From: Deinococcus arcticus
GTDB taxonomy: Bacteria > Deinococcota > Deinococci > Deinococcales > Deinococcaceae
DNA length: 64,000 nucleotides
Reading direction: 5' to 3'
NCBI RefSeq assembly: GCF_003028415.1
Contig: NZ_PYSV01000005.1
Location: 124,001-188,000 of the forward strand
Shown here: positions 44,052-53,692 of the stretch, piece by piece
How the letters are laid out: each line of letters opens with the position of its first letter
How positions within the stretch are numbered: the stretch's first letter is position 1
The notes under the pieces: model-generated
Seen by the model: the letters and a program-made list of their open reading frames with translations, nothing else
What the model was told of the DNA's origin: nothing
The model's database searches: none
Made by a program: the position numbers and the translations under genes

Positions 44052-44198
44052 TTAGCCTTCGGCTTCAGCGAGAACTTTGCGCGGGGATGGGTTGCGCACG
44101 TGGACTTCATGATCGGCAGCGCGGAGGTGGACGTGGACGGTATCACCGAGAACGGCGCGCGTGAGCCGCTGCTGCGGAGCGGAGGCTGGACGTTCTGA
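44052..44198 (+). pseudogene. C-terminal remnant of an M29 aminopeptidase
   Basis: One frame reads LAFGFSENF, then AHVDFMIGSAEVDVDGITEN and AREPLLRSGGWTF with a stop at 44196. HVDFMIGS-x-x-x-DVDG is the C-terminal signature of M29 (aminopeptidase T/AmpS) enzymes. Only about 48 codons survive, with no start and an internal deletion, next to a decayed dispersed repeat. Confidence 0.7.
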
Positions 44199-44311
44199 GT
44201 GACCCGGGCTCCGCGCGGCTGGAGCGCCCGCCTGCATCGGCCCCGCGAGTGGTCCCGCCGATCCGAGCGGCCAGGTGGCGCAGGAACGCCCCGGACGGTA
44301 CAACAGGCCCC

Positions 44312-45310
44312 ATGACCCGTGCCGTGCAAGTTGGTGTGATTGGCCTGGGGGCCATCGGCCAGAGCCTGCTAAAAGTGTTCACTGCCCATCCCGACGTGCA
44401 GGTTGCGGCGGTGTGCGATGTAAACGCGGACCTCGCCGCCCAGACCGCCGGGCCTCTGGGGGCCTCGGCGTGGACGGATGACCGCGAGCTGCTCAATGGG
44501 GCAGATCTTGACCTGGTGTATGTGGCGGTGCCGCCGCAGCACCACGCATCGATTGCCCTGGAGGTGCTGCGCGCGGGCCGGCATCTGCTGTGCGAGAAGC
44601 CCCTGGCGCTCACGCTGAACGAAGCCCAGACCATGCACCGCGCGGCGCAGGCTGCGGGGGTCATTCACGCGCTGAATCTGCCGCTGCACGCCGATCCTGG
44701 CATTGACACCTTTCACCGGCTCGTCCGGGACGGCTCGCTGGGGGCGGTGCGCCGCGCCGAGCTGAATCTGGTGTTTCCGCAGTGGCCACGGCCGTGGCAG
44801 CACAATCCCTGGATCGGTGGGCGGGCGCAGGGCGGCCCTATCCGCGAGGTGGGCCCGCACCTGTTCCATGTGATCCTCACGGCCCTTGGCCCCGTCACCC
44901 GGGTCTGGGCCAACGCGGCGTATCCGGCAGAGGACGCAGCCGCCTGCGAAACGGCCGCGCTGGGCCTGCTGGAACTGGAAGGTGGCGTGCAGGTTGTGGT
45001 GTCCTGCCTGACCAACGTGCCCCGGCCGGAGCAGGTAAGCCTGACGGTGTACGGAACGGCGGGCACCGCCGGTCTGGTGAACTGGGCGGTGCCGGTGGCG
45101 GCCGTGGGGGCTGGACCACTGGAAGCTGTGCCCGTGGACACGCCCCGAACGGCGGGCGGAACCCGGCTGGTCGGCGCCCTGGTGAGCCGCGTGCGGGGCG
45201 GCCCGGGCGACCTGGTGGATTTCGGGATGGGGGTCCGCATTCAGGCGGTGCTGGAGGCCTGGGAGCGCTCGACGGCCAGTGGCACCTGGGTCGATACCGT
45301 GCCTGCCTGA
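44312..45310 (+). CDS. Gfo/Idh/MocA family NAD(P)-dependent oxidoreductase
   Basis: 332 residues. Rossmann motif GVIGLGAIGQSLLK near residues 8-20, then VYVAVPPQHHASIALEVLRAG and HLLCEKPLALTLNEA (the EKP motif), and GGPIREVGPHLFHVIL with the catalytic-type His near 190. Substrate is probably a sugar, inositol or related polyol; it cannot be named. Single gene with no sugar-related neighbours. Confidence 0.88.
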   Translation: MTRAVQVGVIGLGAIGQSLLKVFTAHPDVQVAAVCDVNADLAAQTAGPLGASAWTDDRELLNGADLDLVYVAVPPQHHASIALEVLRAGRHLLCEKPLALTLNEAQTMHRAAQAAGVIHALNLPLHADPGIDTFHRLVRDGSLGAVRRAELNLVFPQWPRPWQHNPWIGGRAQGGPIREVGPHLFHVILTALGPVTRVWANAAYPAEDAAACETAALGLLELEGGVQVVVSCLTNVPRPEQVSLTVYGTAGTAGLVNWAVPVAAVGAGPLEAVPVDTPRTAGGTRLVGALVSRVRGGPGDLVDFGMGVRIQAVLEAWERSTASGTWVDTVPA

Positions 45311-45697
45311 ACGGGCCTATTGCGGCGCAAGAAGCCACGGCGGAGGAGCGCAGCGGAGACGGCACTTGCATCCAGTTGGCGAAGATGGAGCCGTGGGCCT
45401 CGTGGGTCGGGCTGGACGAACCAGGGGCTCAGCCCTCCAACGGTCCAGACGGATTCAGTGTTCTGCTGCCCATGCAGAAGGAGGCCTGCGCCCCTTGAAA
45501 GCGTTCAGCGTTTCTGACCAGCGGTGGTCAGGTCCACTCTGGGGCGAAAAACGGCTCCTCCAGACCCCCGGTCTCCGTTCTGAAACCCAGGTGGTGCGCC
45601 CCGCCCCACGCTGTCACCGGTGCGCCAATCCACCTACCCCGCCTGGGTGAAACAGCGAATAGAGCCAGACCACCCGTTCCCGCCATACTGCCCTTCG
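45311..45697. other. Intergenic region upstream of the Y RNA
   Basis: About 390 bases with no recognisable gene. CATACT at 45684-45689 is a candidate -10 box for the Y RNA that starts near 45698. Confidence 0.45.
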
Positions 45698-45827
45698 CCC
45701 GGGAGTGAGAGCGGCGGTTCCTTCGACTCCGGATCGAGAGGTCGCGGGTTCAAGTCCCGCCACCTGGCCACAGGTGTAGCTCAGCTGGTGAGAGCGCTTT
45801 GTGTCCCGCCGCAATATGTTCTCCGGG
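45698..45827 (+). ncRNA. Y RNA (Ro/Rsr-binding) with a circularly permuted tRNA-like module
   Basis: About 130 nt directly upstream of rsr. The ends pair: CCCGG(G)AG at 45698-45705 with CTCCGGG at 45821-45827, then an internal loop, then GCGGCGG (45711-45717) with CCGCCGC (45806-45812), giving the closed Y RNA stem. Inside lie, in order, an anticodon-like arm (TTCGA/TCGAG around CTCCGGA, 45722-45738), AGGTC as a five-base variable loop, a T-arm (GCGGG/CCCGC around TTCAAGT, 45744-45760), an acceptor-like stem CACCTG/CAGGTG capped by GCCA (45761-45776), TA, and a D-arm (GCTC/GAGC with loop AGCTGGTGA, 45779-45795). Bacterial Y RNAs are known to mimic tRNA and tether Rsr to RNases. Confidence 0.85.
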
Positions 45828-45839
45828 CGTCCAATTGTG

Positions 45840-45920
45840 CCAGTGGGCAGTGAGTTCTCCGGTTCCTTCTTCGGAAAAGAAACCGCGCCGGGGAAGTGAC
45901 GTTCTCCCACTGGCCTTTTT
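45840..45920 (+). promoter_or_regulatory. Long-armed stem-loop with T-run between the Y RNA and rsr
   Basis: CCAGTGGG (45840-45847) pairs with CCCACTGG (45906-45913); inside, TTCTCCGG pairs with CCGGGGAA and a TTCG-capped hairpin fills the centre. CCTTTTT follows immediately. It could terminate the Y RNA, attenuate rsr, or be a second small Rsr-associated RNA. It ends 33 bases before the rsr ATG. Confidence 0.65.
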
Positions 45921-45952
45921 CCTGTACCGCCATGACGAAGGAGGTCATGCCC

Positions 45953-47536
45953 ATGGGTTTCCTCAACCGCAAAAAGAACCGCGCTGCTTCGCCGCATCTC
46001 AACTTCATGGGCGGCCCGTCCTACGACCTCACTGATCCGCTTCAGACCTTGCGCGTCACGGCTGCCAGCTGCTTTTTCGGTGAGCCGATGTACTACGCGC
46101 GGGACGTGCAGGACACCCGCCCGCAGCGTGTGCGCCGGGGCCGCCTGGACGACCTGCACATGGCGCACCTGCAGGCCACCCTGGGTACCCTTGATTCTGG
46201 CGAGAACCGCACCCTGACGCCTGCGCAGCGCCTGGAACGCGCCATTGACGCCGCCCTGAATGTCGACCCGGCCGGAACCCTGGCCCTGGCCGCTGAACTG
46301 CGCGGTGAATGGAACATCCGCGTGACCCCGCAGGTGATTCTGGTTCGCGCGGCCAATCACGCCGCCGTGCGGGGCACAGGCCTGATTCGCGAGCACGCGC
46401 CCGGGATCATCCGTCGGGCCGACGAACCGGCCACGGGGCTGGCCTATCAGCTGAGCGCCTACGGCAAGCCGGTTCCCAACAGCCTGAAAAAGGCCTGGAA
46501 GCGTGCGCTGGAACAGGTGCCGCCCACTGCCCTGGCGAAATACCGCCTGGAGGGCCACGACGTGAAGACGCTGGACGTCGTGAATATGGTGCACGCGTGC
46601 AGCCCAGCGATTGACGCCCTGATGCGCGGCGAGGCGAAACTGGACGGCGAGACCTGGGAGAGCCTGATCAGTGCCAGGGGCAGCGGGCAGGCGCAGTGGA
46701 CGGAGGCGGTGCAGGTGATGGGTCACATGGCCCTGCTGCGCAACCTGCGCAATCTGGTCAAGCATGGTGTGGCGCTGGAACTGTTCACGGAGAAACTCGT
46801 GGCGGGCGCCGCCAGGGGCAGGCAGCTGCCCTTCCGCTACTACAGCGCCTACCGGGCGGTGAAGGACGCCAGTGCGCCGCGTGCGGTGCTGAGCGCTGTG
46901 GAGGAGGCCCTGGAGGTCAGCCTGGGTGAACTGCCGCACTTCCCGGGCCGGGTGATGAGCCTGTGTGACAACAGCGGCAGCGCGCAGGGCACGGCGACCT
47001 CCAGCATGGGCCAGATGCAGGTCAGCACCATTGCCAACCTCAGCGCGGTGCTCACGGCGCGCCGGGCGGACGAGGGGCATGTGGGCGTGTTTGGGGACCG
47101 TCTGGAGACTTTCCGGGTCCAGGGCCGGGTCATGCCGAACCTGGAGCGGGCCGAGCGGCTGGCCCAGACCATTGGCGGCGCCACGGAAAACGGCATCTGG
47201 CTCTTCTGGGACCGCGCCATCCGGGAGCGGCAGCACTGGGATCAGGTGTTCGTGTACAGCGACATGCAGGCCGGGCACGGGGGCCTGTATGGCACGGATG
47301 TGGGGGCTTACAAGGCCTATGTCTGGCCCGGCGGCGGGCACTACATTGACGTCCCGAAGTTGATTCAGACCTACCGGCAGGAGGTCAACCCCCAGGTGAT
47401 GGTCTATCTCGTACAGGTGGCGGGGTACAGCGACACCATCGTGCCCGAAACGTACCGCGGCACCTTCATCCTGGGCGGGTGGGGCGACGGCCTCCTGCGG
47501 TACGCCCACGCGATGAGTCAGCAGTTCAGAGCTTGA
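45953..47536 (+). CDS. rsr: Rsr, bacterial Ro60 (TROVE/vWA RNA-binding protein)
   Basis: 527 residues; ATG chosen because AAGGAGG sits ten bases upstream. The N-terminal two thirds are the HEAT-repeat TROVE ring (LNFMGGPSYDLTDPLQTLRV, EWNIRVTPQVILVRAANHAA, NLRNLVKHGV). The vWA domain begins near 330 and holds the MIDAS motif DNSGS at about 337-341. Ro proteins bind misfolded RNAs in the ring and Y RNA on the outside. In Deinococcus, Rsr helps rRNA maturation and, with Y RNA, guides polynucleotide phosphorylase during stress. A Y RNA gene lies directly upstream and a clean terminator follows. Confidence 0.96.
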   Translation: MGFLNRKKNRAASPHLNFMGGPSYDLTDPLQTLRVTAASCFFGEPMYYARDVQDTRPQRVRRGRLDDLHMAHLQATLGTLDSGENRTLTPAQRLERAIDAALNVDPAGTLALAAELRGEWNIRVTPQVILVRAANHAAVRGTGLIREHAPGIIRRADEPATGLAYQLSAYGKPVPNSLKKAWKRALEQVPPTALAKYRLEGHDVKTLDVVNMVHACSPAIDALMRGEAKLDGETWESLISARGSGQAQWTEAVQVMGHMALLRNLRNLVKHGVALELFTEKLVAGAARGRQLPFRYYSAYRAVKDASAPRAVLSAVEEALEVSLGELPHFPGRVMSLCDNSGSAQGTATSSMGQMQVSTIANLSAVLTARRADEGHVGVFGDRLETFRVQGRVMPNLERAERLAQTIGGATENGIWLFWDRAIRERQHWDQVFVYSDMQAGHGGLYGTDVGAYKAYVWPGGGHYIDVPKLIQTYRQEVNPQVMVYLVQVAGYSDTIVPETYRGTFILGGWGDGLLRYAHAMSQQFRA

Positions 47537-47564
47537 AAAGGCGCCCCACGCGGGGCGCTTTTTC
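47535..47564 (+). terminator. Intrinsic terminator of rsr
   Basis: AAAAGGCGCCCC and GGGGCGCTTTTT pair around ACGC; the T-run follows the stem directly after the stop codon. Confidence 0.9.
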
Positions 47565-47591
47565 GTGGACGTTGCTGGTTTTGCCCTGTCA

Positions 47592-47769
47592 TACGGATTC
47601 CGAAAAATTCCGTAATGTGTTCCGGAATTTTTTCGACCGGAGGGACTCGAAGAGCTGCGCAGCAGAGAAGGAACAAATGCGGATTTCCGGGAATTGGGCT
47701 GGAACAGCGCCGAAGGCGGGGAACATCCGGCTCCTTCCCAGATGGTACGGAAATGGACGGCCGTCCGTA
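47592..47769 (+). mobile_element. MITE copy C, longest copy
   Basis: 178 bp, forward orientation. Starts TACGGATTCCGAAAAATTCC and ends GGCCGTCCGTA. An extra block with AGCTGCGCAGC near 47653 makes it longer than the others. Flanked by TCA at 47589-47591 and TCA at 47770-47772. Confidence 0.85.
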
Positions 47770-47935
47770 TCACGGCGCAGGCTTCTGTGGTTGCGCCGGT
47801 GTTCGGTGCGAACAGGGCCGCTGGCTCTTGTGGTCAAGAAAGGCGAAACCTTGCGCACAATCATTCATGCTATGTTTTTTAAAGCAGTTTACTGATTGAC
47901 TATTCTGCGTCGCCGGCCCGGTCCAAGGAGGCCCT

Positions 47936-48700
47936 ATGTTCACCTTTTTCCGTCGTCACGCCCTTCGTAAGCGGCTCTTTCCTGCCGCGTGGCTGGAGGT
48001 GCTGCGGCGCCGCCTGCCCTGGTACCACCGCCTCACACCCGAACTGCAACGGCGCCTGCAGGGGCGCATCCAGATTTTCCTGGCGGAAAAGACTTTCGAA
48101 GGCTGCGGCGGTCTGGACGTCACTGACACCATGCGCGTGATCGTCGCGGCGCAGGCCTGCCGGCTGGAACTGCAGCACGACCCCACCCATTTCCCGCACT
48201 GCACCACGATCTACCTTTATCCCGACGCGTTTGTCTCTCCCGTTCCCCAGCTGCTGCCCGGTGGCGTGATCGGCGAGATACCGACTGTGCGCATCGGTGA
48301 ATCGTGGCACCGGGGCAGCGTGGTGCTGGCCTGGCGTGCGGTAGAAGCCAGCACCTGGGCCGCCTGGACCGGGCGGAACGTTGTGCTGCACGAATTTGCC
48401 CATCAGCTCGACAGTGGCAGCGGCGCGGTGGACGGCGCACCGGCGCTGCGTAGCAGCGCTGCCTACACCCGCTGGGCGCAGGTGGTGAACGGCGCCCTGA
48501 CCCGGCTGCGCGCCCACCTCGCCTGGGGCGAGGCCCCCATTGATCCGTACGCCGCGCAGAACCCCGCCGAATTCTTTGCGGTTGCTACCGAACTGTACTT
48601 TGAAGCCCCGCAGCGCCTGCGCGCCTTTGACCCGGCGCTGCACCAGCTTCTGGAAGACTATTACGGCGCCTTTCCCAGCGCTGGCGCAGAGGCCGCCTGA
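47936..48700 (+). CDS. mtfA: MtfA/M90-like zinc peptidase
   Basis: 254 residues behind CAAGGAGG. PWYHRLTPELQRRLQGRIQIFLAEKTFEGCGGL, VVLHEFAHQLD (HExxH zinc site near 150) and NPAEFFAVATELYFE (third ligand Glu) are the signature of MtfA-type M90 peptidases. In Escherichia coli MtfA binds the Mlc repressor and has aminopeptidase activity; its role here is unknown. The MITE upstream ends about 165 bases before the start. Confidence 0.9.
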   Translation: MFTFFRRHALRKRLFPAAWLEVLRRRLPWYHRLTPELQRRLQGRIQIFLAEKTFEGCGGLDVTDTMRVIVAAQACRLELQHDPTHFPHCTTIYLYPDAFVSPVPQLLPGGVIGEIPTVRIGESWHRGSVVLAWRAVEASTWAAWTGRNVVLHEFAHQLDSGSGAVDGAPALRSSAAYTRWAQVVNGALTRLRAHLAWGEAPIDPYAAQNPAEFFAVATELYFEAPQRLRAFDPALHQLLEDYYGAFPSAGAEAA

Positions 48701-48722
48701 ATCGCCGGCAGGCCACCAGTCC

Positions 48723-50987
48723 TCAGAGGGTGGCCCAGCGCGGCGTCATGCTCTCGAACGGGCGGTCAAACAACCCCGGCTGGGCCGCGTGGTTGAACAC
48801 CTGCTGAAAGTCCCCTGGGGTCAGGCCCTTGCGCAGCCGGGCGGCGTAGGTGCTGACCAGCGCCGCGGCGTAGTGCCGCACGTCGTAATCGTGGCCGTCC
48901 GGGTTCACGTCCAGGGGCGTCAGGCCGTGCCCCTGGCGGTGGTACAGGGTCACGCGCTCGCCCGCCGTCCACGCGCGGCCCAGGTTGCACAGCGCCTCAT
49001 AGGCCGCCTCCCGGCGCGCCGCGCGCGTGCGGGCGTACTGCTCTGGTGATTTGGTCAGGCGCACCCGGCTGGCCACCTCTGCGTTGGTGCAGGCACGTGT
49101 TTCAAGCGCGTGCAGGGTATCCAGGTATGTCTGCCTCACCCCCGCCACGTCGCCGGACAGCAGGCACCGCAGCGCCCGCTGCAAGAAGGCCCGCCCGTAC
49201 GCTTCGGTGCGGCTGGATTCGAACGCGGCGCCGCGCACGTCCAGGCGCCCGTCGTATCGCAACAGCGCGTAATTCTTGATCTCGTGGCTGAGCATCGCCT
49301 GCGCCCGGCCGTCGAATTCCAGTGAGATGCCGCTCGGCAGCGCCGCGTCCACCGCCGCGATCAGCTGCCGCTCCTGCGTTTCGGTCCAGGCACCCGGCGT
49401 GGCAAAGAACACCCCGTCGGTGTCCGCTTCGATCAGGGTGACGCCCTGGGCCCGCAGGGCCTGCACGACGCCGCCCAGCAGGTCGCGCCCCCGCGCGGTG
49501 ATGCGGTCGGCGGCGGCGGCGTCAGCGAAGAGCGCCATGCGCCCGGCCCCCAGGTACCCGTACCCGGAGTTCACCACGAGTTTCATCGCGCTCTGCATGG
49601 CTTCGTGCTCGCCCCGGTCACCGCGCCGGGCAGCCGTCTTGTGGTGAAGTCGCAGCGCGGTCAGGTGATCCATCAGGTGCAGGAACGCGCCCAGGGGATC
49701 ACCCGCCGGGCCAATCCGGTCGTGGCGGATGATGCTGGGGTACATGCTGGCCACATCCGCTTTCACCACATGCGGCAGTATCCCCTCGGCGTACAGGTGC
49801 ACGGCGCCGCCCTGATGGGGACTGGTGGACCGCTCTGACGGGCCGGGCAGCGCGTGACCCGCCCGGAGATACGCCCGGATGAGCATGGGTTCCAGCATGC
49901 CGGTGGCGGTGCCGGCGTACGGCAACCGGTGGTACGGCCGCGGCGCCATCTGTGCCAGCGCAAACGCCGGGGCCAGCACCCGCCGGGCCAGCGCGTCCAC
50001 TTCCTCCACGTCCTGCAGGGCGTAGCGCCGCACCCGCGCTGGGTCAGTCTGGTACGTCTGCGCCACCAGCGCCCCCTCCAGGTACACGCGGTCAGGCGGG
50101 GCCAGCCCCAGGTGCTGCGAGACGGCCTTCAGGCCCATGCTGGGCAGGTCCAGGCGGCGCACAGCGTCCAGGGTGTCCACGATCTCACGTCCGGCGCACG
50201 CCCAGTGGGGGGAACTGCGGCCGTCCTGCACGGGCCACAGCCCGGCCGGCCCCCCGGGGCGGCTGAAATTGAGGGTCAGGCCATGGGTCTGCGCGCGGCC
50301 CACGAGGAAGGGCAGATCGAAGCGCATGATGTTGTGGTTCTCTATGACATCCGGGTCGCGCGCGGCCACCAGTTGCAGCAGTGCCCGGATCAGGGCGGGC
50401 TCATCTTCTGGCTGCGGCGCTTCGAGCACCTGCTCGAAGCCGCGGTTGTCCCGCACCGCCACCATGAAGATGCGGCCCATGTCGGGTTTGAGGCTGGTGG
50501 TTTCCAGATCAAACTGCAGGCGGTGCACGTCATCGAAGGTCAGACCCTTGAAGGAGGTGCGGCCGGACGCCATCAGGTACTGCTCGGCCGGGCCCACACT
50601 GACATACTCCGGCAGGTCGTGCAGGCTCGTGACGCGCCGCCCCAGTCGCCTTTGGGCGCCATTCAGGACCGCCTGCCGCAGGGCCCGGCCATCCTGCGCG
50701 CTCAGCAGGTAGCGCAGCGTGCCTGAGCCGCCCGGCAGTTCACGCGCGCTGAATGGCGCGGCGTCATCCCCCAGCACCAGCCGGGGCCCCAGATGCTCGA
50801 CGTCCGCGAGGTCGCGGGCGTACAGCCAGGGCCGGAAGCGGGCCCGCTCCAGCGTGACCTGCGCCCCCGCGCGGCGCCAGACCAGCGCGCGGCCGGACAG
50901 GTCCGCGTGCACCGACACGATCCCCGGCGTGGGGTCGTGCCCGAACACCACCGGGTCCAGGTCAGGGAAAGGGGAGTCGGGGTTCAC
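48723..50987 (-). CDS. B-family DNA polymerase with 3'-5' exonuclease
   Basis: 754 residues from GTG 50987; GGAG lies ten bases upstream. Exonuclease motifs: LQFDLETTS near 160 (DxE), IENHNIMRFDLPFL (NxxxFD) and YALQDVEEV. Polymerase motifs: DVASMYPSIIR (motif A, DxxSxYPSII), KLVVNSGYGYLG (motif B) and EADTDGVFF (motif C, DTD). All catalytic acids are present, so it should be active. It resembles PolB-type enzymes of archaea and DNA polymerase II. The replicative enzyme in Deinococcus is family C, so this one is probably for repair or lesion bypass. Confidence 0.92.
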   Translation of the reverse strand: MNPDSPFPDLDPVVFGHDPTPGIVSVHADLSGRALVWRRAGAQVTLERARFRPWLYARDLADVEHLGPRLVLGDDAAPFSARELPGGSGTLRYLLSAQDGRALRQAVLNGAQRRLGRRVTSLHDLPEYVSVGPAEQYLMASGRTSFKGLTFDDVHRLQFDLETTSLKPDMGRIFMVAVRDNRGFEQVLEAPQPEDEPALIRALLQLVAARDPDVIENHNIMRFDLPFLVGRAQTHGLTLNFSRPGGPAGLWPVQDGRSSPHWACAGREIVDTLDAVRRLDLPSMGLKAVSQHLGLAPPDRVYLEGALVAQTYQTDPARVRRYALQDVEEVDALARRVLAPAFALAQMAPRPYHRLPYAGTATGMLEPMLIRAYLRAGHALPGPSERSTSPHQGGAVHLYAEGILPHVVKADVASMYPSIIRHDRIGPAGDPLGAFLHLMDHLTALRLHHKTAARRGDRGEHEAMQSAMKLVVNSGYGYLGAGRMALFADAAAADRITARGRDLLGGVVQALRAQGVTLIEADTDGVFFATPGAWTETQERQLIAAVDAALPSGISLEFDGRAQAMLSHEIKNYALLRYDGRLDVRGAAFESSRTEAYGRAFLQRALRCLLSGDVAGVRQTYLDTLHALETRACTNAEVASRVRLTKSPEQYARTRAARREAAYEALCNLGRAWTAGERVTLYHRQGHGLTPLDVNPDGHDYDVRHYAAALVSTYAARLRKGLTPGDFQQVFNHAAQPGLFDRPFESMTPRWATL

Positions 50988-51024
50988 CGGTGACGCACTC
51001 CTGTCGCCCGGAGGTCCCGCGCCC

Positions 51025-52305
<1,281 letters not shown>

Positions 52306-52548
52306 CGGTGTTCTCCCTTGAGGATGGGCGGTGGGGGTAGAGGGCTGCACTTCCGTTCCCCACCAGAATGCCTGAACTGAAAAGGAGCCGGCGCACACCG
52401 CATGGAACTGGGCGTGGGTGAACAGCGGTGCCAGCTGCGGCGCCGTGGGGCGCCCCACCGTGCAGCAGGCCCCATCGCCGGCCGGCCAGTCAGCGTGGCC
52501 CCAGGATCCCCACAGCGGCGTGACTGGGCAGCTGGTGCGTTCAACTGC

Positions 52549-53439
52549 CTACTCGCGGCGCCACCACCGCCCGCCAAACACGTGCAGCACCAGCCCGGCA
52601 AAGACCAGCGCGGCGCCCAGCGCCTTGCCCGGCGGAAACGCCTCCTGGTAGGCCAGGGCGCTGGCGACCAGGCCAAAGACCGGCACCAGCAGCGACAGGG
52701 GCGCCACGCGGGCCGCGCCGTGCCGCTGAATCAGCGCGGCCCAGACCCCGAACCCCAGCACGGTGTTCGCCAGCCCCATGAACAGCACGGCGGCCCAGAA
52801 CGCAGCGCCGCTGTGCGTGAAGGTGCGCGCCACGGCGTCCCAGCCGCTGGTGAACCCGGCCAGCAGTGCCAGCGGCACAGGCGGAATCAGGGCGCTCCAG
52901 ACCACCAGCGAGAACATGTTCACGTCGCCCGACGCCCGGACCAGCAGGTTGCTGACCGCCCAGCCCAGCGCGGCCAGCAGGGTCAGGATCAGGCTGGGCA
53001 GCGTGAGATCCCCACCGGACAGGGCCCCGATGACGCCCATGCCACTGAACGCCAGGATGATGCCCAGCACCTGCCAGGGCTGCACGCGCTCGCCCAGCAC
53101 GCGCGCGGCCAGCAGCGCCGTGAAGAAGGCCTGCATCTGCATGAGCAGGGAACCCAGCCCGGCGCTCATACCCAGCTGAATGGCGAGGTACAGCAGCCCG
53201 AACTGCACCACGCCCACCGCCAGCCCGTAGCCCCACAGCAGGCGGGCCGACAGGCGCGGCCGGGGCACGAAAAACACGGCTGGCAGGGCCGCTGCCAGAA
53301 AGCGCAGGGCCGCCACCAGCAGGGGCGGGGCGTCCGCGACGCTCCATTTGATCACGATGAAGTTCACGCCCCAGATGCCAGTAATCAGAAGCGCCAGAAG
53401 CAGCGCTCGGGTGTTCAGCGGAGCAGGCACACCCGTCAT
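52549..53439 (-). CDS. EamA/DMT-family transporter
   Basis: 296 residues, about ten membrane helices in two EamA repeats. Landmarks are ALLLALLITGIWGVNFIVIKW at the start, GSLLMQMQAFFTALLAARVLGE at the end of repeat one and LVPVFGLVASALAYQEAFPPGKALGAALV at the end of repeat two. Typical of exporters of amino acids or metabolites in the plasma membrane. The 240-bp gap before the PaaK gene holds nothing evident. Confidence 0.9.
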   Translation of the reverse strand: MTGVPAPLNTRALLLALLITGIWGVNFIVIKWSVADAPPLLVAALRFLAAALPAVFFVPRPRLSARLLWGYGLAVGVVQFGLLYLAIQLGMSAGLGSLLMQMQAFFTALLAARVLGERVQPWQVLGIILAFSGMGVIGALSGGDLTLPSLILTLLAALGWAVSNLLVRASGDVNMFSLVVWSALIPPVPLALLAGFTSGWDAVARTFTHSGAAFWAAVLFMGLANTVLGFGVWAALIQRHGAARVAPLSLLVPVFGLVASALAYQEAFPPGKALGAALVFAGLVLHVFGGRWWRRE

Positions 53440-53515
53440 GCGCGGGAGTATACGCCCACGTTCTGGTCGCCTCGTCCGGGCTGGCGGAACGTGGCACGCT
53501 CTGGGCCGCAGAGCT

Positions 53516-53632
53516 GTATCAGGGCGCCGCACACCGGGGACATCCGCCGCCTTTCTGGTTCTGCTGCGCAGCTCTGCGGGTCTCCCTGGTTGCAAAAACC
53601 CCGTTACACAGGGCGGCGGGTTTCAGAAGCCG
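53516..53632 (-). mobile_element. Degenerate MITE copy H
   Basis: GCTGCGCAGCTCTGCGGGTC, CCCTGGTTGCAAAAACCCCG and GCGGGTTTCAGAAGCCGG align in order with the reverse complement of copy C (same GCTGCGCAGC block), but both ends and the duplication are lost. Confidence 0.5.
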
Positions 53633-53692
53633 GTTCCGCTGAGCAGGGGGCAGCGTTGATCTCCAGGGCGCACATTGCCTAAGCTGCCGTGG

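Noticed and set aside
45722..45770. A tRNA-Arg(CCG) 3' half, possibly an integration attachment site
   Set aside because: The T-arm and CCA-like end look like a tRNA, but the D-arm lies downstream, the acceptor stem closes on itself and rsr follows, so the Y RNA reading explains everything. No second copy of the 3' half is in the window.
45614..47773. A 719-codon minus-strand frame opposite rsr
   Set aside because: Antisense shadow of a protein with clear Ro60 motifs on the plus strand.
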